Source: Longimonas halophila (lineage in GTDB: Bacteria > Bacteroidota > Rhodothermia > Rhodothermales > Salinibacteraceae). From it: a stretch of DNA of 64,000 nucleotides. Position 1 is the first letter of the stretch; every line of letters starts with the position of its first letter. The notes beneath the pieces are model-generated. The model made no database searches. It was not told the DNA's origin and worked only from the letters and a program-made list of their open reading frames with translations. Below, piece after piece: positions 1-9,546 of the stretch. The stretch spans positions 558,001-622,000 of the forward strand of contig NZ_PDEP01000001.1 of NCBI RefSeq assembly GCF_002554705.1, in the 5' to 3' direction. A program made the translations under genes and the position numbers.

Positions 1-1698
1 GCCGTGTTCTTGCCGATTACCCTGGTCGAGGGCCTGGCCGGACGCCTCTTCCGCGATCAGTCGCTGGCAGTCGTGGTGGCGCTCTTGGCGTCGTTACTTG
101 TGGCGCTGGCGGTGGTGCCCGTCATCATGAGTCGCGAGCACTCCGACGAAGAGGCCGGGCTGGGCCTCCGGCTTCGCCCCCTGTTAGGCGGATACGAACG
201 CGGGCTGCAGTGGTGCCTGGCGCATCCCAACCCTGTACTGACCGGCGCGCTGGTGGCGTGCGTAGCCGCAGGCGCGCTGGCCCTGTTTCTGCCGCGCGAG
301 GTCGTGCCTGCTGCCGATCAGGGACGCGTGGAGGCGCACATCACGCTGCCCTCGGGGGCCGATCTGCCGCTGGTGAGCGAGCGCGCTGCCGTGGTAGAGC
401 GCGCTGCGCAGGCGCTGCCCGGCACCCAGCATGTGCTCGCCGATCTGGGCGAACGCAGCACCGCGCGCCTGGAGCTGGACCCGCGCCCGCCCTACGAGGG
501 CGACCTCACCATCCTGCTCAACGACAACACCGACGCCGCCGAGGCCCAAGCCCAGCTCAACGCTACCGACTGGCCCAGCGACATGACGGTGGATGTGCGT
601 CCCGCGCAGACCCAGCTCGAAGCGCTGCTCGTGTCCAACGGTGCCGAACTCACAATCGACCTGGTCGCCGATGAGCAGCGCCCCGATCCGCCCGTAATCG
701 CAGAGGCGCTGCAGGCCCTGCGCGCCCAAGACGCGCTTACCGGTGTGCAGCGGGCCGAGGCGCAAGACGTGCCGGGCTACCGGCTGCACCTGCGCCGCAA
801 TAACATGGCACGCTTTGGCGTGCAAACCACGCAGATCGGCAATGCCCTGAACGCGGCTGCACGCGGCTATCGCGCCAGCGAACTGCGCCAGATTGGCGAG
901 GAGGTGCCCATCATGGTGCGCACAGATATGGCCGCGTCTATCGAGGAACTGCTCAGCCGGCGCATCCCCACGGCCAACGGACTGCTGCCGCTGCATCTCT
1001 TTCTGGAAGCCGAGCGCATCACGTTGCCCGCCGCCCTCACGCGTACCGACCAGACGCCGGTGGCCCGCATCACCGCAGGCATCGCTGCCGGGGCCGATCT
1101 GCGCACCGCCCAGGCTGCCATCGACAACGCGTTAACGCCTGTGCTGGACAAGGTGCCACGCGCTCGCTATGCCATCGGCGGTGCCAGCACTGCGTTTCAG
1201 GAGGGACTGACCGCTGTAGGGTGGAGCTTGCTCCTGAGCCTGCTGCTCGTGTACCTGATACTCACCGCTCAGTTTGAGCGCCTACTGCAGCCCCTCGTCA
1301 TCCTGGCCGCCGTGCCGCTGGCTGCCGCTGGCGTGGTGACCGTGCTCGCGCTGGCTGGGCAGAGCATCAACCTGATGAGCATGACCGGATGCGTCGTGCT
1401 CGTGGGCATTGTGGTGAACGACGCCATCATCAAAGTCGACTTCATCAACCAGCGGCAGGCGCGCGGCCTATCGCTCCACGACGCCATTACCGCCGCCGGA
1501 AAGGCGCGTGTTCGTCCCATTCTGATGACCACCGTAACGACTGCGCTCGGTTTACTACCGCTGGCGCTCGGCTTCGGGGCAGGCGCCGAACTGCGCGCGC
1601 CCCTGGCCATCGCTATTGTGGGCGGCCTCCTCAGCGCCACCGTGCTCACGCTCTTCGTGGTGCCGGTGCTCGTGCAGCAGGTGGGGCGCTCGGGATGA
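1..1698 (+). CDS. RND-family efflux transporter permease (C-terminal part, 5' end outside window)
   Basis: The reading frame is open from the first base, so the gene begins upstream of the window. The visible ~565 residues match the second half of an AcrB/HAE1-type RND permease, an inner-membrane proton-driven exporter of drugs or other hydrophobic compounds. They show a hydrophobic helix, a large periplasmic loop (about residues 95-395), then a bundle of helices containing GIVVNDAIIKVDF, the usual C-terminal RND motif, and a final helix near LTLFVVPVL. A second RND permease follows 69 bases downstream on the same strand, so the two are probably co-transcribed and may form a heteromeric pump. 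The membrane-fusion protein and the proton-relay helix are not visible. The family call is firm; the substrate cannot be told. Confidence 0.93.
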   Translation, partial: AVFLPITLVEGLAGRLFRDQSLAVVVALLASLLVALAVVPVIMSREHSDEEAGLGLRLRPLLGGYERGLQWCLAHPNPVLTGALVACVAAGALALFLPREVVPAADQGRVEAHITLPSGADLPLVSERAAVVERAAQALPGTQHVLADLGERSTARLELDPRPPYEGDLTILLNDNTDAAEAQAQLNATDWPSDMTVDVRPAQTQLEALLVSNGAELTIDLVADEQRPDPPVIAEALQALRAQDALTGVQRAEAQDVPGYRLHLRRNNMARFGVQTTQIGNALNAAARGYRASELRQIGEEVPIMVRTDMAASIEELLSRRIPTANGLLPLHLFLEAERITLPAALTRTDQTPVARITAGIAAGADLRTAQAAIDNALTPVLDKVPRARYAIGGASTAFQEGLTAVGWSLLLSLLLVYLILTAQFERLLQPLVILAAVPLAAAGVVTVLALAGQSINLMSMTGCVVLVGIVVNDAIIKVDFINQRQARGLSLHDAITAAGKARVRPILMTTVTTALGLLPLALGFGAGAELRAPLAIAIVGGLLSATVLTLFVVPVLVQQVGRSG

Positions 1699-1767
1699 TC
1701 TCGGTCTGCTCCACGTTGTGCACCCTTACTATTTCTTGAATCGATTGTCGCATCCCCCTACACCGCT

Positions 1768-4700
1768 ATGCGTCATATTGCACTCGCCATGCTGAATCGT
1801 CCGGTGGCTGTGATGGCGTGGACCGTTGCGCTGCTCGTGGCCGGAAGCTGGGCCGCAACCAACGTGCCGCTGGAGTGGGTGCCACAGGTGGAGCTGCCGG
1901 TGGTTCGGGTGAGTGCATCGTGGCCGGGGGCCTCGCCCCGGGCGGTGGAGCAGTACGTGACCGCGCCCATCGAGCGGGCCGGACAGGCCGTAGAAGGCAC
2001 CGCAGGCGTCGAAAGCCTCTCGCGCGAAGGGCAAACCACGGTCACGTTAGAGGTGAGCGAGGAGGTCAGTCTTGGCGCGTATGTGGCACGGCTCAACGAG
2101 CAACTGGCGCTGGTGCAGCGCGACCTGCCCAACCGCGTCACGCCGCGCCTCACCAAACAGATTCCTGAGGAGTTGCGTGATGAGCAAGGGTTTATGACGC
2201 TCCAACTCATTGGCCCCCAGGCTCCAGGCACGCTGCGTCGATGGGCGGAAGACCAGATTGCCCCGCAGCTTAGCGGCCTGCCGGGGGTGGCCGATGTGGT
2301 TGTGGAGGGCGGCACCGAACGCGAGGTGCTCGTTACACTGGACCCCGACCGCCTGGCCGCATATGGACTCGAAGCGGGTGCCATGCGCGGTCATCTGGCG
2401 GATGCACTCACCGATCGCGTGTACGGACGCCTGCGTAGCGGCGGCGAAGCAGCCCTGCTCTTAAGCCCCGCTCCCGAAACGGTCGAAGCGCTGCGCAGCG
2501 TCGTGGTACGGGATGCGCAGGTCAACGACACCGTTGCGCGGCCTGTGCGCATTGGCGACATCGCCACGGTAGAACGCGGCCCCGCCCCACGGCGCTCCAT
2601 TAGTCGCATCGACGGGCAGCCGGTGGTTACGCTGACGATTGACCGTGCCCCCGCCAGTCATATGCTGGAAGTGGCCGAGCGTGTCAATGCGCAGTTGGAG
2701 GCGCTGGCCCCGATCTTGCCCGAGGAGGCCCGCCTCATCGTCGCCGATGATCGCAGCGAATCGGTGCGGGCTGAGCTGCGCGATCTGCAGTGGCGGGGCG
2801 GGCTCGGCCTGGTCCTCGTGGCCCTTGTGCTGCTCATGATGCTTCGTAGCGTGCGGGCCGTGGGCATCGTGCTCGTAAGCGTAGCCGTGGCGCTGGCGGT
2901 GGGCCTGGCCCTGATGGGTCCGCTTGGCCTCACCCTGAACCTGCTGACGCTGGCTGGACTCGTGCTCGTGTTTGGGATTCTGGTGGATAACAGCGTGGTG
3001 ATGGTGGAGCAGCTTATGCTGCAGCGCGACCGGCTGGCGGTGCGCGGATGGTCGGGGCCGGCTCTGGAGCAAGAAGCCACCCGCCATGCCCTGCGCGCCG
3101 TCTGGCTCCCGCTGCTGGGTGGCACCACAACCACCATGGCAGTTATGGCGCCGCTTGTGTATCTAAGTGGCGAACTGCGCACGCTCTTTCTTCCGTTTGG
3201 ACTGCTCACGGCCCTCACGCTGGCCGCCTCGCTGGCCACCGCCGCGCTCATAGTGCCTGTGATGGGCCGGTGGCTCCCTCCGCCTGAACCTGCCTGGCGC
3301 TTGCCAGAATGGATGCGTGCACCCCTACGATGGCCGTTCTGGGCCGCAGCACGCTTCCCCAAAACAACCGCGCTGCTGCTCCTGCTTCTGCTGGGCACCC
3401 CGCTCTGGCTGCTCCCCGACCGCATGGAGGGGTCCGACGACGAGACGAGCCCCCAAGCCCGCTGGGCCACCGTCTACAACGCCACGCTGGGCAGCGATGC
3501 CGTGCGCGACGCCCGCGAATGGCTCGACCCGGCACTGGGCGGCGTGCTGCGTCCGTTCTTCGAGACGACCGACTTTGGCGATCAGTGGGATTTTGATACC
3601 CAACCGTCGGTGCGCGTGCGCCTGGGGTTTCCACCCGGCAACCCGATTCACCGGGCCGACTCGCTCATGCAGCGCTTTGAGCAGGTGGCCCTGGCCTCCG
3701 AGTCGGTAGAGCGCACCATTGCGCGCATCAGCGAGCGCTCGGCCTACATGCAGGTGCAATTCTACGAGCCTGCGCTCGACACCCCCGAGCCCTACATTGT
3801 GCGCGAAGAGTTGATTCAGGAGGCGGTGCTGCTGGCCGGTATTCGCGTGTCGGTGGGCGGACTGCTTCCGCAAGGCTACTACAGCGGCGTGGGGGGCATG
3901 GCCTCGGGCTATACCATCGAAGCGCACGGATCGAACTACGACGACCTGGAGGCGCTGGCCGAGCGCTTTGCCGAACGCCTGCGCGCAGGAAGCCGACGCG
4001 TCGCCTCCGTGAATACCAATGCCGGGCGCTTTGGCCGCCAGACGCCGCGCGAGGTGCTTACGCTCGACTGGCCGGCTGCCGCAACAGCCCGCACCGGACT
4101 CCGCGCTCAGCACATTGCAGGCGAACTGCGCCCCGTGCTCTCCACGCGCTTTCCTGCACTCTTTGCCGATCTGACGGGCGAGACGCAGGTCCCGCTCCGT
4201 ATTGTTGTGGAGGGCGCAGAATCCATCGATATCGACACGTTTGTGGATCGCCCGCTGCCGGTAACCGACTCGATACAGGTGAAGCTCAAGAGCGTGAGCG
4301 ACTACGTGGTTGAGGAGGTGCCCAGCAGCATCGAACGCGAAAACCAGCAGTACAAGCGCTACATTCGCGTCGACTACCGCGGGCCCAACCGGATGGGGAG
4401 CGAGTACATCAACGGGGTGCTGGAGGGCTTTCAGACGCCTGCAGGCTATCGGCTGGAGCGGAGCCGGAGCTTCTTCTTTACCGAAGAAACGCGCCAGGCC
4501 TTTGGCTGGGTCATTGCCGCCACCGTCTTGCTCATTTTGCTGGTTACCGCCGTCGTGTTTGAATCGTGGCGGCTGCCTGTGCTGGTGCTCGTAAGCCTGC
4601 CGCTGGCGGCTATTGGGTTAGCGGTTGGGTTCTGGTGGGCCGACATTGCCTTTGCCGAGGGCGCGTTCATTGGCGTAGTTCTGCTGGTGGGCATTGCCGC

Positions 4701-5016
4701 CAACGACGCTATTCTGCTGGTGGACCGCTATCGTCAGCTTCGCACGGCTCGCCCGCACGGACGCGCTGCGGTGCTGGCCCGGCTGGCGGTGCGCGAGCGC
4801 CTGCGCCCTATGTGGACGACGACCATCTCAACCTGCGTGGCGATGCTGCCGCTGCTGGTCTTTCCTGCTGAGAATGACTTCTGGATGGGCCTGGCTGTTG
4901 CCGTCACCGGCGGACTGCTCGCGGCCACGCTGCTGGCTCCCGTTGCGGTGGTGGCCCTGCTTGCGTGGCCCGAGCGCCGCGGGCACCCCCACCCGCAGCA
5001 TAAGAGCCGGAATTAG
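1768..5016 (+). CDS. RND-family efflux transporter permease, complete
   Basis: The 1082-residue protein has normal length for an AcrB/HAE-type inner-membrane proton antiporter. It starts with a transmembrane helix (AVMAWTVALLVAGSWAATNV). It has two periplasmic porter loops and two helix bundles, near residues 345-500 and 910-1070. The proton-relay helix reads VFGILVDNSVVMVEQ, so the usual Asp-Asp pair is Asp-Asn here. The second bundle carries GIAANDAILLVDRYRQ. The gene follows another RND permease closely on the same strand and probably belongs to the same operon. Its 3' end converges on the CBM48 gene with only 10 bases between them. Export of toxic compounds or envelope lipids is inferred from the family. 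Confidence 0.94.
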   Translation: MRHIALAMLNRPVAVMAWTVALLVAGSWAATNVPLEWVPQVELPVVRVSASWPGASPRAVEQYVTAPIERAGQAVEGTAGVESLSREGQTTVTLEVSEEVSLGAYVARLNEQLALVQRDLPNRVTPRLTKQIPEELRDEQGFMTLQLIGPQAPGTLRRWAEDQIAPQLSGLPGVADVVVEGGTEREVLVTLDPDRLAAYGLEAGAMRGHLADALTDRVYGRLRSGGEAALLLSPAPETVEALRSVVVRDAQVNDTVARPVRIGDIATVERGPAPRRSISRIDGQPVVTLTIDRAPASHMLEVAERVNAQLEALAPILPEEARLIVADDRSESVRAELRDLQWRGGLGLVLVALVLLMMLRSVRAVGIVLVSVAVALAVGLALMGPLGLTLNLLTLAGLVLVFGILVDNSVVMVEQLMLQRDRLAVRGWSGPALEQEATRHALRAVWLPLLGGTTTTMAVMAPLVYLSGELRTLFLPFGLLTALTLAASLATAALIVPVMGRWLPPPEPAWRLPEWMRAPLRWPFWAAARFPKTTALLLLLLLGTPLWLLPDRMEGSDDETSPQARWATVYNATLGSDAVRDAREWLDPALGGVLRPFFETTDFGDQWDFDTQPSVRVRLGFPPGNPIHRADSLMQRFEQVALASESVERTIARISERSAYMQVQFYEPALDTPEPYIVREELIQEAVLLAGIRVSVGGLLPQGYYSGVGGMASGYTIEAHGSNYDDLEALAERFAERLRAGSRRVASVNTNAGRFGRQTPREVLTLDWPAAATARTGLRAQHIAGELRPVLSTRFPALFADLTGETQVPLRIVVEGAESIDIDTFVDRPLPVTDSIQVKLKSVSDYVVEEVPSSIERENQQYKRYIRVDYRGPNRMGSEYINGVLEGFQTPAGYRLERSRSFFFTEETRQAFGWVIAATVLLILLVTAVVFESWRLPVLVLVSLPLAAIGLAVGFWWADIAFAEGAFIGVVLLVGIAANDAILLVDRYRQLRTARPHGRAAVLARLAVRERLRPMWTTTISTCVAMLPLLVFPAENDFWMGLAVAVTGGLLAATLLAPVAVVALLAWPERRGHPHPQHKSRN

Positions 5017-5026
5017 CACGGCACGA

Positions 5027-5320
5027 TTAGGTGTGCACTACACTGTTCTTCTCCACATACGGATTCGAGGCGTAGTCGTCGGCCTCTGGATCATTGAGCC
5101 AGGCATCGCCATCAATGCGGTACTTAAACTCGTATGTCGAGTCGGGCTCCAGCGATACGGCAGCCTTCCACACGTCTCGCGTCTTTACGTACTCCATCGG
5201 CAGATCGCTGGGCGTCCAGTCGTTAAAGCTGCCCGCTACACAAGCCTGTTCGTTGACAGCATCGCCGGGCAACTCGAACGTAACTCGCACCACATTTTTG
5301 TAAGCACGTTTCTTAATCAT
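5027..5320 (-). CDS. Small glycogen-binding (AMPK1-CBM/CBM48-like) protein
   Basis: This 97-residue cytoplasmic protein consists almost entirely of one early-set/CBM48 carbohydrate-binding fold. The core AGSFNDWTPSDLPM followed by WKAAVSLEPDSTYEFKYRID is the hallmark of AMPK-beta and isoamylase N-terminal glycogen-binding modules. The C-terminus (DPEADDYASNPY) matches the usual end of the domain. There is no enzyme domain, signal peptide or membrane segment. Stand-alone versions occur in Bacteroidota and may tether a partner to glycogen; that role is inferred. The gene is isolated, convergent with the RND permease. A 10-bp palindrome AAAGCGCTTT lies about 90 bases upstream at 5408-5417. Confidence 0.85.
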   Translation of the reverse strand: MIKKRAYKNVVRVTFELPGDAVNEQACVAGSFNDWTPSDLPMEYVKTRDVWKAAVSLEPDSTYEFKYRIDGDAWLNDPEADDYASNPYVEKNSVVHT

Positions 5321-5476
5321 GAGTTGTTGATGGTTGGGAGGGAGAGTACAAATAATTCGCCTGTCTATATACGACGGCTCAGATTGGGTTCAACCCCTAC
5401 ACCTGCCAAAAGCGCTTTCTTTCATGGTATTGTCACGCATTTCGCCAAAGTGAACAGTAAGCGCGTGTTAGAACGG

Positions 5477-6583
5477 CTATGATGCGTCATCATTGATCTG
5501 CTTATGCGTCCGGCATGTGGCAATCATGCCACCGAGCACGGTGCTGTGCAGCATCATGGCGGTGTGAAGCGGGAGCGGCTGTAGATCGAAGTCGGACAGC
5601 GTACGGGACGCGCCCGCCGTTTGCAATTCGTGCTGGATGCGGGGCAGCGCCTCCTTGAAGGCGGTGTAGCGCGGCGGCGGCCCGCCCACGGGCGTGGGCG
5701 AATCAAGCACAAACAGCGGCACCTCCGTCACCACTGAGAGCGGCATACCGCCCAACGCCTCCACAAACTCCATCGAGCTATCCAGGAAGCGCGATGCCAT
5801 CTCTGGATCGTTCTGGGCCCGAAAGTAGGCGCGCATCCCAGCGCCATTCGGGGTTGTCGTAAAGCCGGGTCCGATCCAGAAGAAGCCTTTTTCGCCCTGC
5901 CGGTTGTGGTCGTGCAGGTCCATCCCCGCCTGGGCTGCGGCCTCACGGTAGAGCGTCTGGAGGCCGTCGGTGCGGAAGCTCCAGTGCGGGTGGATGAGCA
6001 GCAGTGCGCCAGCGGCCATACCCATGCCATGCGCGCTAAGGTGCGCGCTGAACGGCCCCTGCTCACGGAGAAAGCGGCTTACGGCCTCGTTCTCTGCGCG
6101 CAGATCGGGGAAGCCAAACTCCATGTCGCGGCCCGGCAGCTCGCGAACGCGGTGCGTAAGGTACGCCTCGGCATCGGGCCAGGCGGTGATCCACGGCTGG
6201 TTGCGGGCTTCGCCGTCGGGATTGGTGTGCGGCACGATGGTCCACCGAAGGCCGCGGCGCCACGAAGCATCGGGCGGGGTGTCCAGCAGGCGATCGACGA
6301 GATAGCGCAGGGTTTCGGGGCCCACGGGCTCATCGGCGTGGTTGCCTGCGATGCAGCTCAGGTGCACGGGTCCCGACCCGGCGGTGATGCCGTAGAGCGG
6401 GCGGCCCTCCTCGCTCGTGCCCAGGTCGTGAAACGTCACATCGTCTGCCTCGGCACAGGCGGCGCGGTGCCGGGCGTGCGCAGTGTCATGCGTCTGGAAG
6501 GCCACCGTGTCAGGGGCAATCGCATCGGCGAAGGCGGTGCGCCAGGTGCGAGCGGCGGCAGGGATGCTGGAATCGGTAGGCAT
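5477..6583 (-). CDS. M14-family zinc carboxypeptidase
   Basis: The 368-residue protein resembles the M14 metallocarboxypeptidase/succinylglutamate desuccinylase group. The first zinc ligands are in GNHADEPVG (H82-x-x-E85). The HTNPDGEARN segment and a later histidine region (HLSAHGMGMAAG) follow in the expected order. A glutamate in VVTEVPLF is placed like the catalytic base. No signal peptide is visible, so it is probably cytoplasmic and could trim peptides or amidated amino acids. It lies 41 bases downstream of the K+/H+ antiporter gene on the same strand and may be co-transcribed. The substrate is unknown. Confidence 0.85.
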   Translation of the reverse strand: MPTDSSIPAAARTWRTAFADAIAPDTVAFQTHDTAHARHRAACAEADDVTFHDLGTSEEGRPLYGITAGSGPVHLSCIAGNHADEPVGPETLRYLVDRLLDTPPDASWRRGLRWTIVPHTNPDGEARNQPWITAWPDAEAYLTHRVRELPGRDMEFGFPDLRAENEAVSRFLREQGPFSAHLSAHGMGMAAGALLLIHPHWSFRTDGLQTLYREAAAQAGMDLHDHNRQGEKGFFWIGPGFTTTPNGAGMRAYFRAQNDPEMASRFLDSSMEFVEALGGMPLSVVTEVPLFVLDSPTPVGGPPPRYTAFKEALPRIQHELQTAGASRTLSDFDLQPLPLHTAMMLHSTVLGGMIATCRTHKQINDDAS

Positions 6584-6624
6584 GATGAGCGAGTGGGTAG
6601 CTTGACAAACGAGACAGGGTCGAT

Positions 6625-8109
6625 CTACGACGAACTGCGGGGCGAAGGCGCGACCGGAACGAATGCACGGGGCAAGTGATCGGCCTCTGCATCCTCCGTA
6701 ATAACATACACATGGTCATCAGGTTGGAAGCGAATGGCTCCGCGGGGCGCAATAAGCCTTCCGTTGCGCACCACAGCGGCGATTACCATCTGGGCTGGGA
6801 TGTCGAGATCGGCAAGGCGCTGGCCTACGGCGGGCGCATCGGGCAGAAGCCGCAGGTCGAGCACGGCGCTGCCGGGGGGCGCTGCCCCAATGAGTTCGAT
6901 GCGAAGCGGCTCCTCGGGCTCGGGGGCGCCTGTGAGGCCCAGCCAGCGGGCCAGTGGGGCAATGCTCAGCCCTTGCACGGCGGTGCCCACCACCACGCAC
7001 ACAAAGGTTACGTTGAAGATGAAAGTGCTCCCGGGCACGTCGTTCAGAAGCGGGACGAGCGCTAAGATAATGGGCACAGCGCCTTTGAGTCCGGCCCACG
7101 AGAGGAGCACCTGCTCGCGCCAGCTAAACCGAAACCGCTTGTGCAGAAGCCCCAGCGGCGCAATCGTAAGCATCACCGAGAGCGGGCGTGCCACCAGGAT
7201 GAGTCCGACGGTAAGGAGGAGCGCGGTAGGAATGTGCGGAACGAGCTCGGCAGGGACCACGAGCAGGCCCAGCAGCACAAACATGAGGATCTGCGCGCCC
7301 CAGGCCATGCCATCCATGAAGGACTGGATGTTATGGCGATGCACCAGCGGGCGGTTGCCCAGCACGATGCCCACCATGTAGATGGCGAGGAAGCCGTTTC
7401 CGCCCACGAGTTCGGTGAACGCGTAGGTGAGGAGCCCACCCGCCAGGGCAAGCACCGGATAGAGGCCCACGCTATCGACCTCTACGCGGTTGATGACCAC
7501 AACGAGCCCGCGCCCCATGCCATAGCCGAGGACGGCTCCGGCTCCCAGCTGCAGGACCACGCCCCCCACGAGTGAGCCCAGGTTGGCCTCGCCCGTTGTG
7601 ATGATTGAGGCCAGGAGCAGCGTCAGGTAGATGCTGATGGGGTCGTTGGTGCCCGACTCGGTTTCGAGCACGCCCTGTAGCCGTTTCGGGAGGCCACAGC
7701 CTTTGAGTACGCTGAAGACCGCGGCAGCGTCGGTGGGAGCGAGCACGGCCCCCAGGAGCAGTCCGCTAAGCCAGTCGAGCGGCGTCAGCAGGTAGGCGAG
7801 CCCGCCGATAAGCGTCATTTTGAGGAGCACGCCCACGGTGGAGAGCATCCCCGCGGGCACGATGGAGTCGAGGAAGAGGCGGGCGTCTGTATCCAGCCCG
7901 CCACTGAGTAGGATGACCGCCAGTGCGAGCAGGCCCACGTTCAGGCTCAGCGCGTAGTCGGTGAAGTCGACGCCCGCCGTTCCGGCGATCATGCCCACCC
8001 CAACGAAGAGCACGAGCGCGGGCACGCCCATGTGCTGCGCAAAGCGCGTGCTTAGGATGGCGGCGATGACAAGTAAACTGCCCAGCAGAACGTACAGCGA
8101 CACAGGCAC
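6625..8109 (-). CDS. K+/H+ antiporter, NhaP2/CvrA type, with C-terminal TrkA-C domain
   Basis: The 494-residue membrane protein has about twelve hydrophobic helices over residues 1-390, as in CPA1 monovalent cation/proton antiporters. The conserved segment AVLAPTDAAAVFSVL and a helix with ESGTNDPISIYLTLL carry the usual acidic transport residues. A soluble TrkA-C regulatory domain follows (about 400-485, LRLLPDAPAVGQRLADLDIP), as in NhaP2/CvrA. The likely role is potassium efflux and ion balance, which would fit a halotolerant host. The M14 peptidase gene follows immediately. Confidence 0.92.
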   Translation of the reverse strand: MPVSLYVLLGSLLVIAAILSTRFAQHMGVPALVLFVGVGMIAGTAGVDFTDYALSLNVGLLALAVILLSGGLDTDARLFLDSIVPAGMLSTVGVLLKMTLIGGLAYLLTPLDWLSGLLLGAVLAPTDAAAVFSVLKGCGLPKRLQGVLETESGTNDPISIYLTLLLASIITTGEANLGSLVGGVVLQLGAGAVLGYGMGRGLVVVINRVEVDSVGLYPVLALAGGLLTYAFTELVGGNGFLAIYMVGIVLGNRPLVHRHNIQSFMDGMAWGAQILMFVLLGLLVVPAELVPHIPTALLLTVGLILVARPLSVMLTIAPLGLLHKRFRFSWREQVLLSWAGLKGAVPIILALVPLLNDVPGSTFIFNVTFVCVVVGTAVQGLSIAPLARWLGLTGAPEPEEPLRIELIGAAPPGSAVLDLRLLPDAPAVGQRLADLDIPAQMVIAAVVRNGRLIAPRGAIRFQPDDHVYVITEDAEADHLPRAFVPVAPSPRSSS

Positions 8110-8142
8110 ACGGAGCGGTGAAGAAGGCGGGCGGGAACGTGG

Positions 8143-9441
8143 TTAGCGCGGCGGGCGCGCCGTTTGCACCTGCAGCAGGCGATCGGTGCCCACACGGGCA
8201 TCGCGATAGTACACGAAGGTCAGATACTGCCGCGCGTAGCGTAGCGAGGCCCGTTGCAGAACGCGCTGCAGCCCGGCATCGGTGGTCTCATAGCGATAGG
8301 CATGCAGGCCCTGTTTGATGCGTAGCGTAGCGGTGTAGTGTTCGGCCTGCGCATCCCACTGCATGGGGACGCCCTCGGGAGCAACGGGTCCGTTTAGACG
8401 AACCGCGCCCTGCACCGGCACGGCATCGGGCGGCACAAGGGCGAACTGTACGTCCACGTAGTCACCCGAGAGTTCGCCGTCGGACACGCCACGCAGCGCG
8501 TCTCGAATGACGGAGGGTCCGCCCACCGCCGCCGGTTCACCCTCAAGCACGCGGGCACGGTCGGGGTCGAGCACCACGCGGGGCGGACGCCGCTGGCGGT
8601 CGACCCGGGCAATGCGGATGCTGGTCCGCAAGTTGCTCAGATCCAGTTCAAGCGCGGGGATCTCGGGGGCAAACGCGGCCTCGCGGTCGAGTTCGAAGCC
8701 GAGTTGGGGTTGTGCGTTGAGCAGTGGTCGCGTGCTGCAGCGGGGCGCTTCGAGCATGACGTCACGCGCAAAGCAGACGGTATAGCCATACGGATTGCCC
8801 TGCAGATCGTCGGGCGGCGTAAACCGCAAGGTGGGGCGGAGCGGCGCGCGGGCCGTGCCCGGCTGGCGCAGCGCCTCCAGTTCCAAATCGCCTGCCGCCT
8901 CCTGCTCACTCACGTAAAACGGGCGCTCAAACAGCACGGCGTCGCGGTTGCCCTGCTCGGTCACGCGCACAATGTAGTTGCCGCTCACCGTAAAGCCAAT
9001 GCTGTCGTTGGGGAATTCGTACGTGTAGTGCACATACGGCACCTCGGTGCTGCGGGAAAAGCGGTAGTCGAGCAGCCGGTCGGAGGCGAAGCTCTGCATG
9101 TATTGCGAGGGCGTCAGGTCGCGCCGCCACGTGCGATCGGCGTGGATGAAGTACACGCTGAGCGGACGCCCGTCGTCTACGAGCAGGTCAAACTCCAGCG
9201 TCAGGGGGGCGCCGCCTTGCATCGACAGCACCGGCAGGGCGCGCTCGTCCTCGCCACGATAGAGCTGCACGGTGCGTACGGTAGAGTCTGCAGGAGCCAG
9301 CAACGCCCGGGGGGCGCGCGGTTCCTCAGGAGATGAGGTAGCATTTTCGCTGGTTGCGCACCCCCCTGTGAGCAGCGCCAGGAGCACCAGCAGAAGGCCC
9401 AGCCCGTAGGCCCAGGGGCAGAACGATCCGGGCGGCGACAT
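8143..9441 (-). CDS. DUF5103 lipoprotein, type IX secretion system plug-like
   Basis: The protein matches DUF5103, the family of the plug protein that closes the SprA-type translocon of the Bacteroidota type IX secretion system. The N-terminal domain (PVLSMQGGAPLTLEFDLLVDD, ADRTWRRDLTPSQYM, PNDSIGFTVSGNYIVRV) is typical. The C-terminal part has a beta-rich domain ending in YLTFVYYRDARVGTDRLLQV. I prefer the ATG at 9441, which gives a short N-terminus and a signal peptide with lipobox LLTGGC. The frame is open upstream to an ATG at 9513, so a longer form is possible. The plug role is from family knowledge; no other T9SS component lies in the window. Confidence 0.85.
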   Translation of the reverse strand: MSPPGSFCPWAYGLGLLLVLLALLTGGCATSENATSSPEEPRAPRALLAPADSTVRTVQLYRGEDERALPVLSMQGGAPLTLEFDLLVDDGRPLSVYFIHADRTWRRDLTPSQYMQSFASDRLLDYRFSRSTEVPYVHYTYEFPNDSIGFTVSGNYIVRVTEQGNRDAVLFERPFYVSEQEAAGDLELEALRQPGTARAPLRPTLRFTPPDDLQGNPYGYTVCFARDVMLEAPRCSTRPLLNAQPQLGFELDREAAFAPEIPALELDLSNLRTSIRIARVDRQRRPPRVVLDPDRARVLEGEPAAVGGPSVIRDALRGVSDGELSGDYVDVQFALVPPDAVPVQGAVRLNGPVAPEGVPMQWDAQAEHYTATLRIKQGLHAYRYETTDAGLQRVLQRASLRYARQYLTFVYYRDARVGTDRLLQVQTARPPR

Positions 9442-9546
9442 CCCGGCAGGACACGAAGGGCACACAGACATGAGCGTATACACGTTGTACAGGAAGGAGG
9501 ACGAGCAGCGCATGCGCGCTACGTCGTGCTGAACGAACCCTGTTGC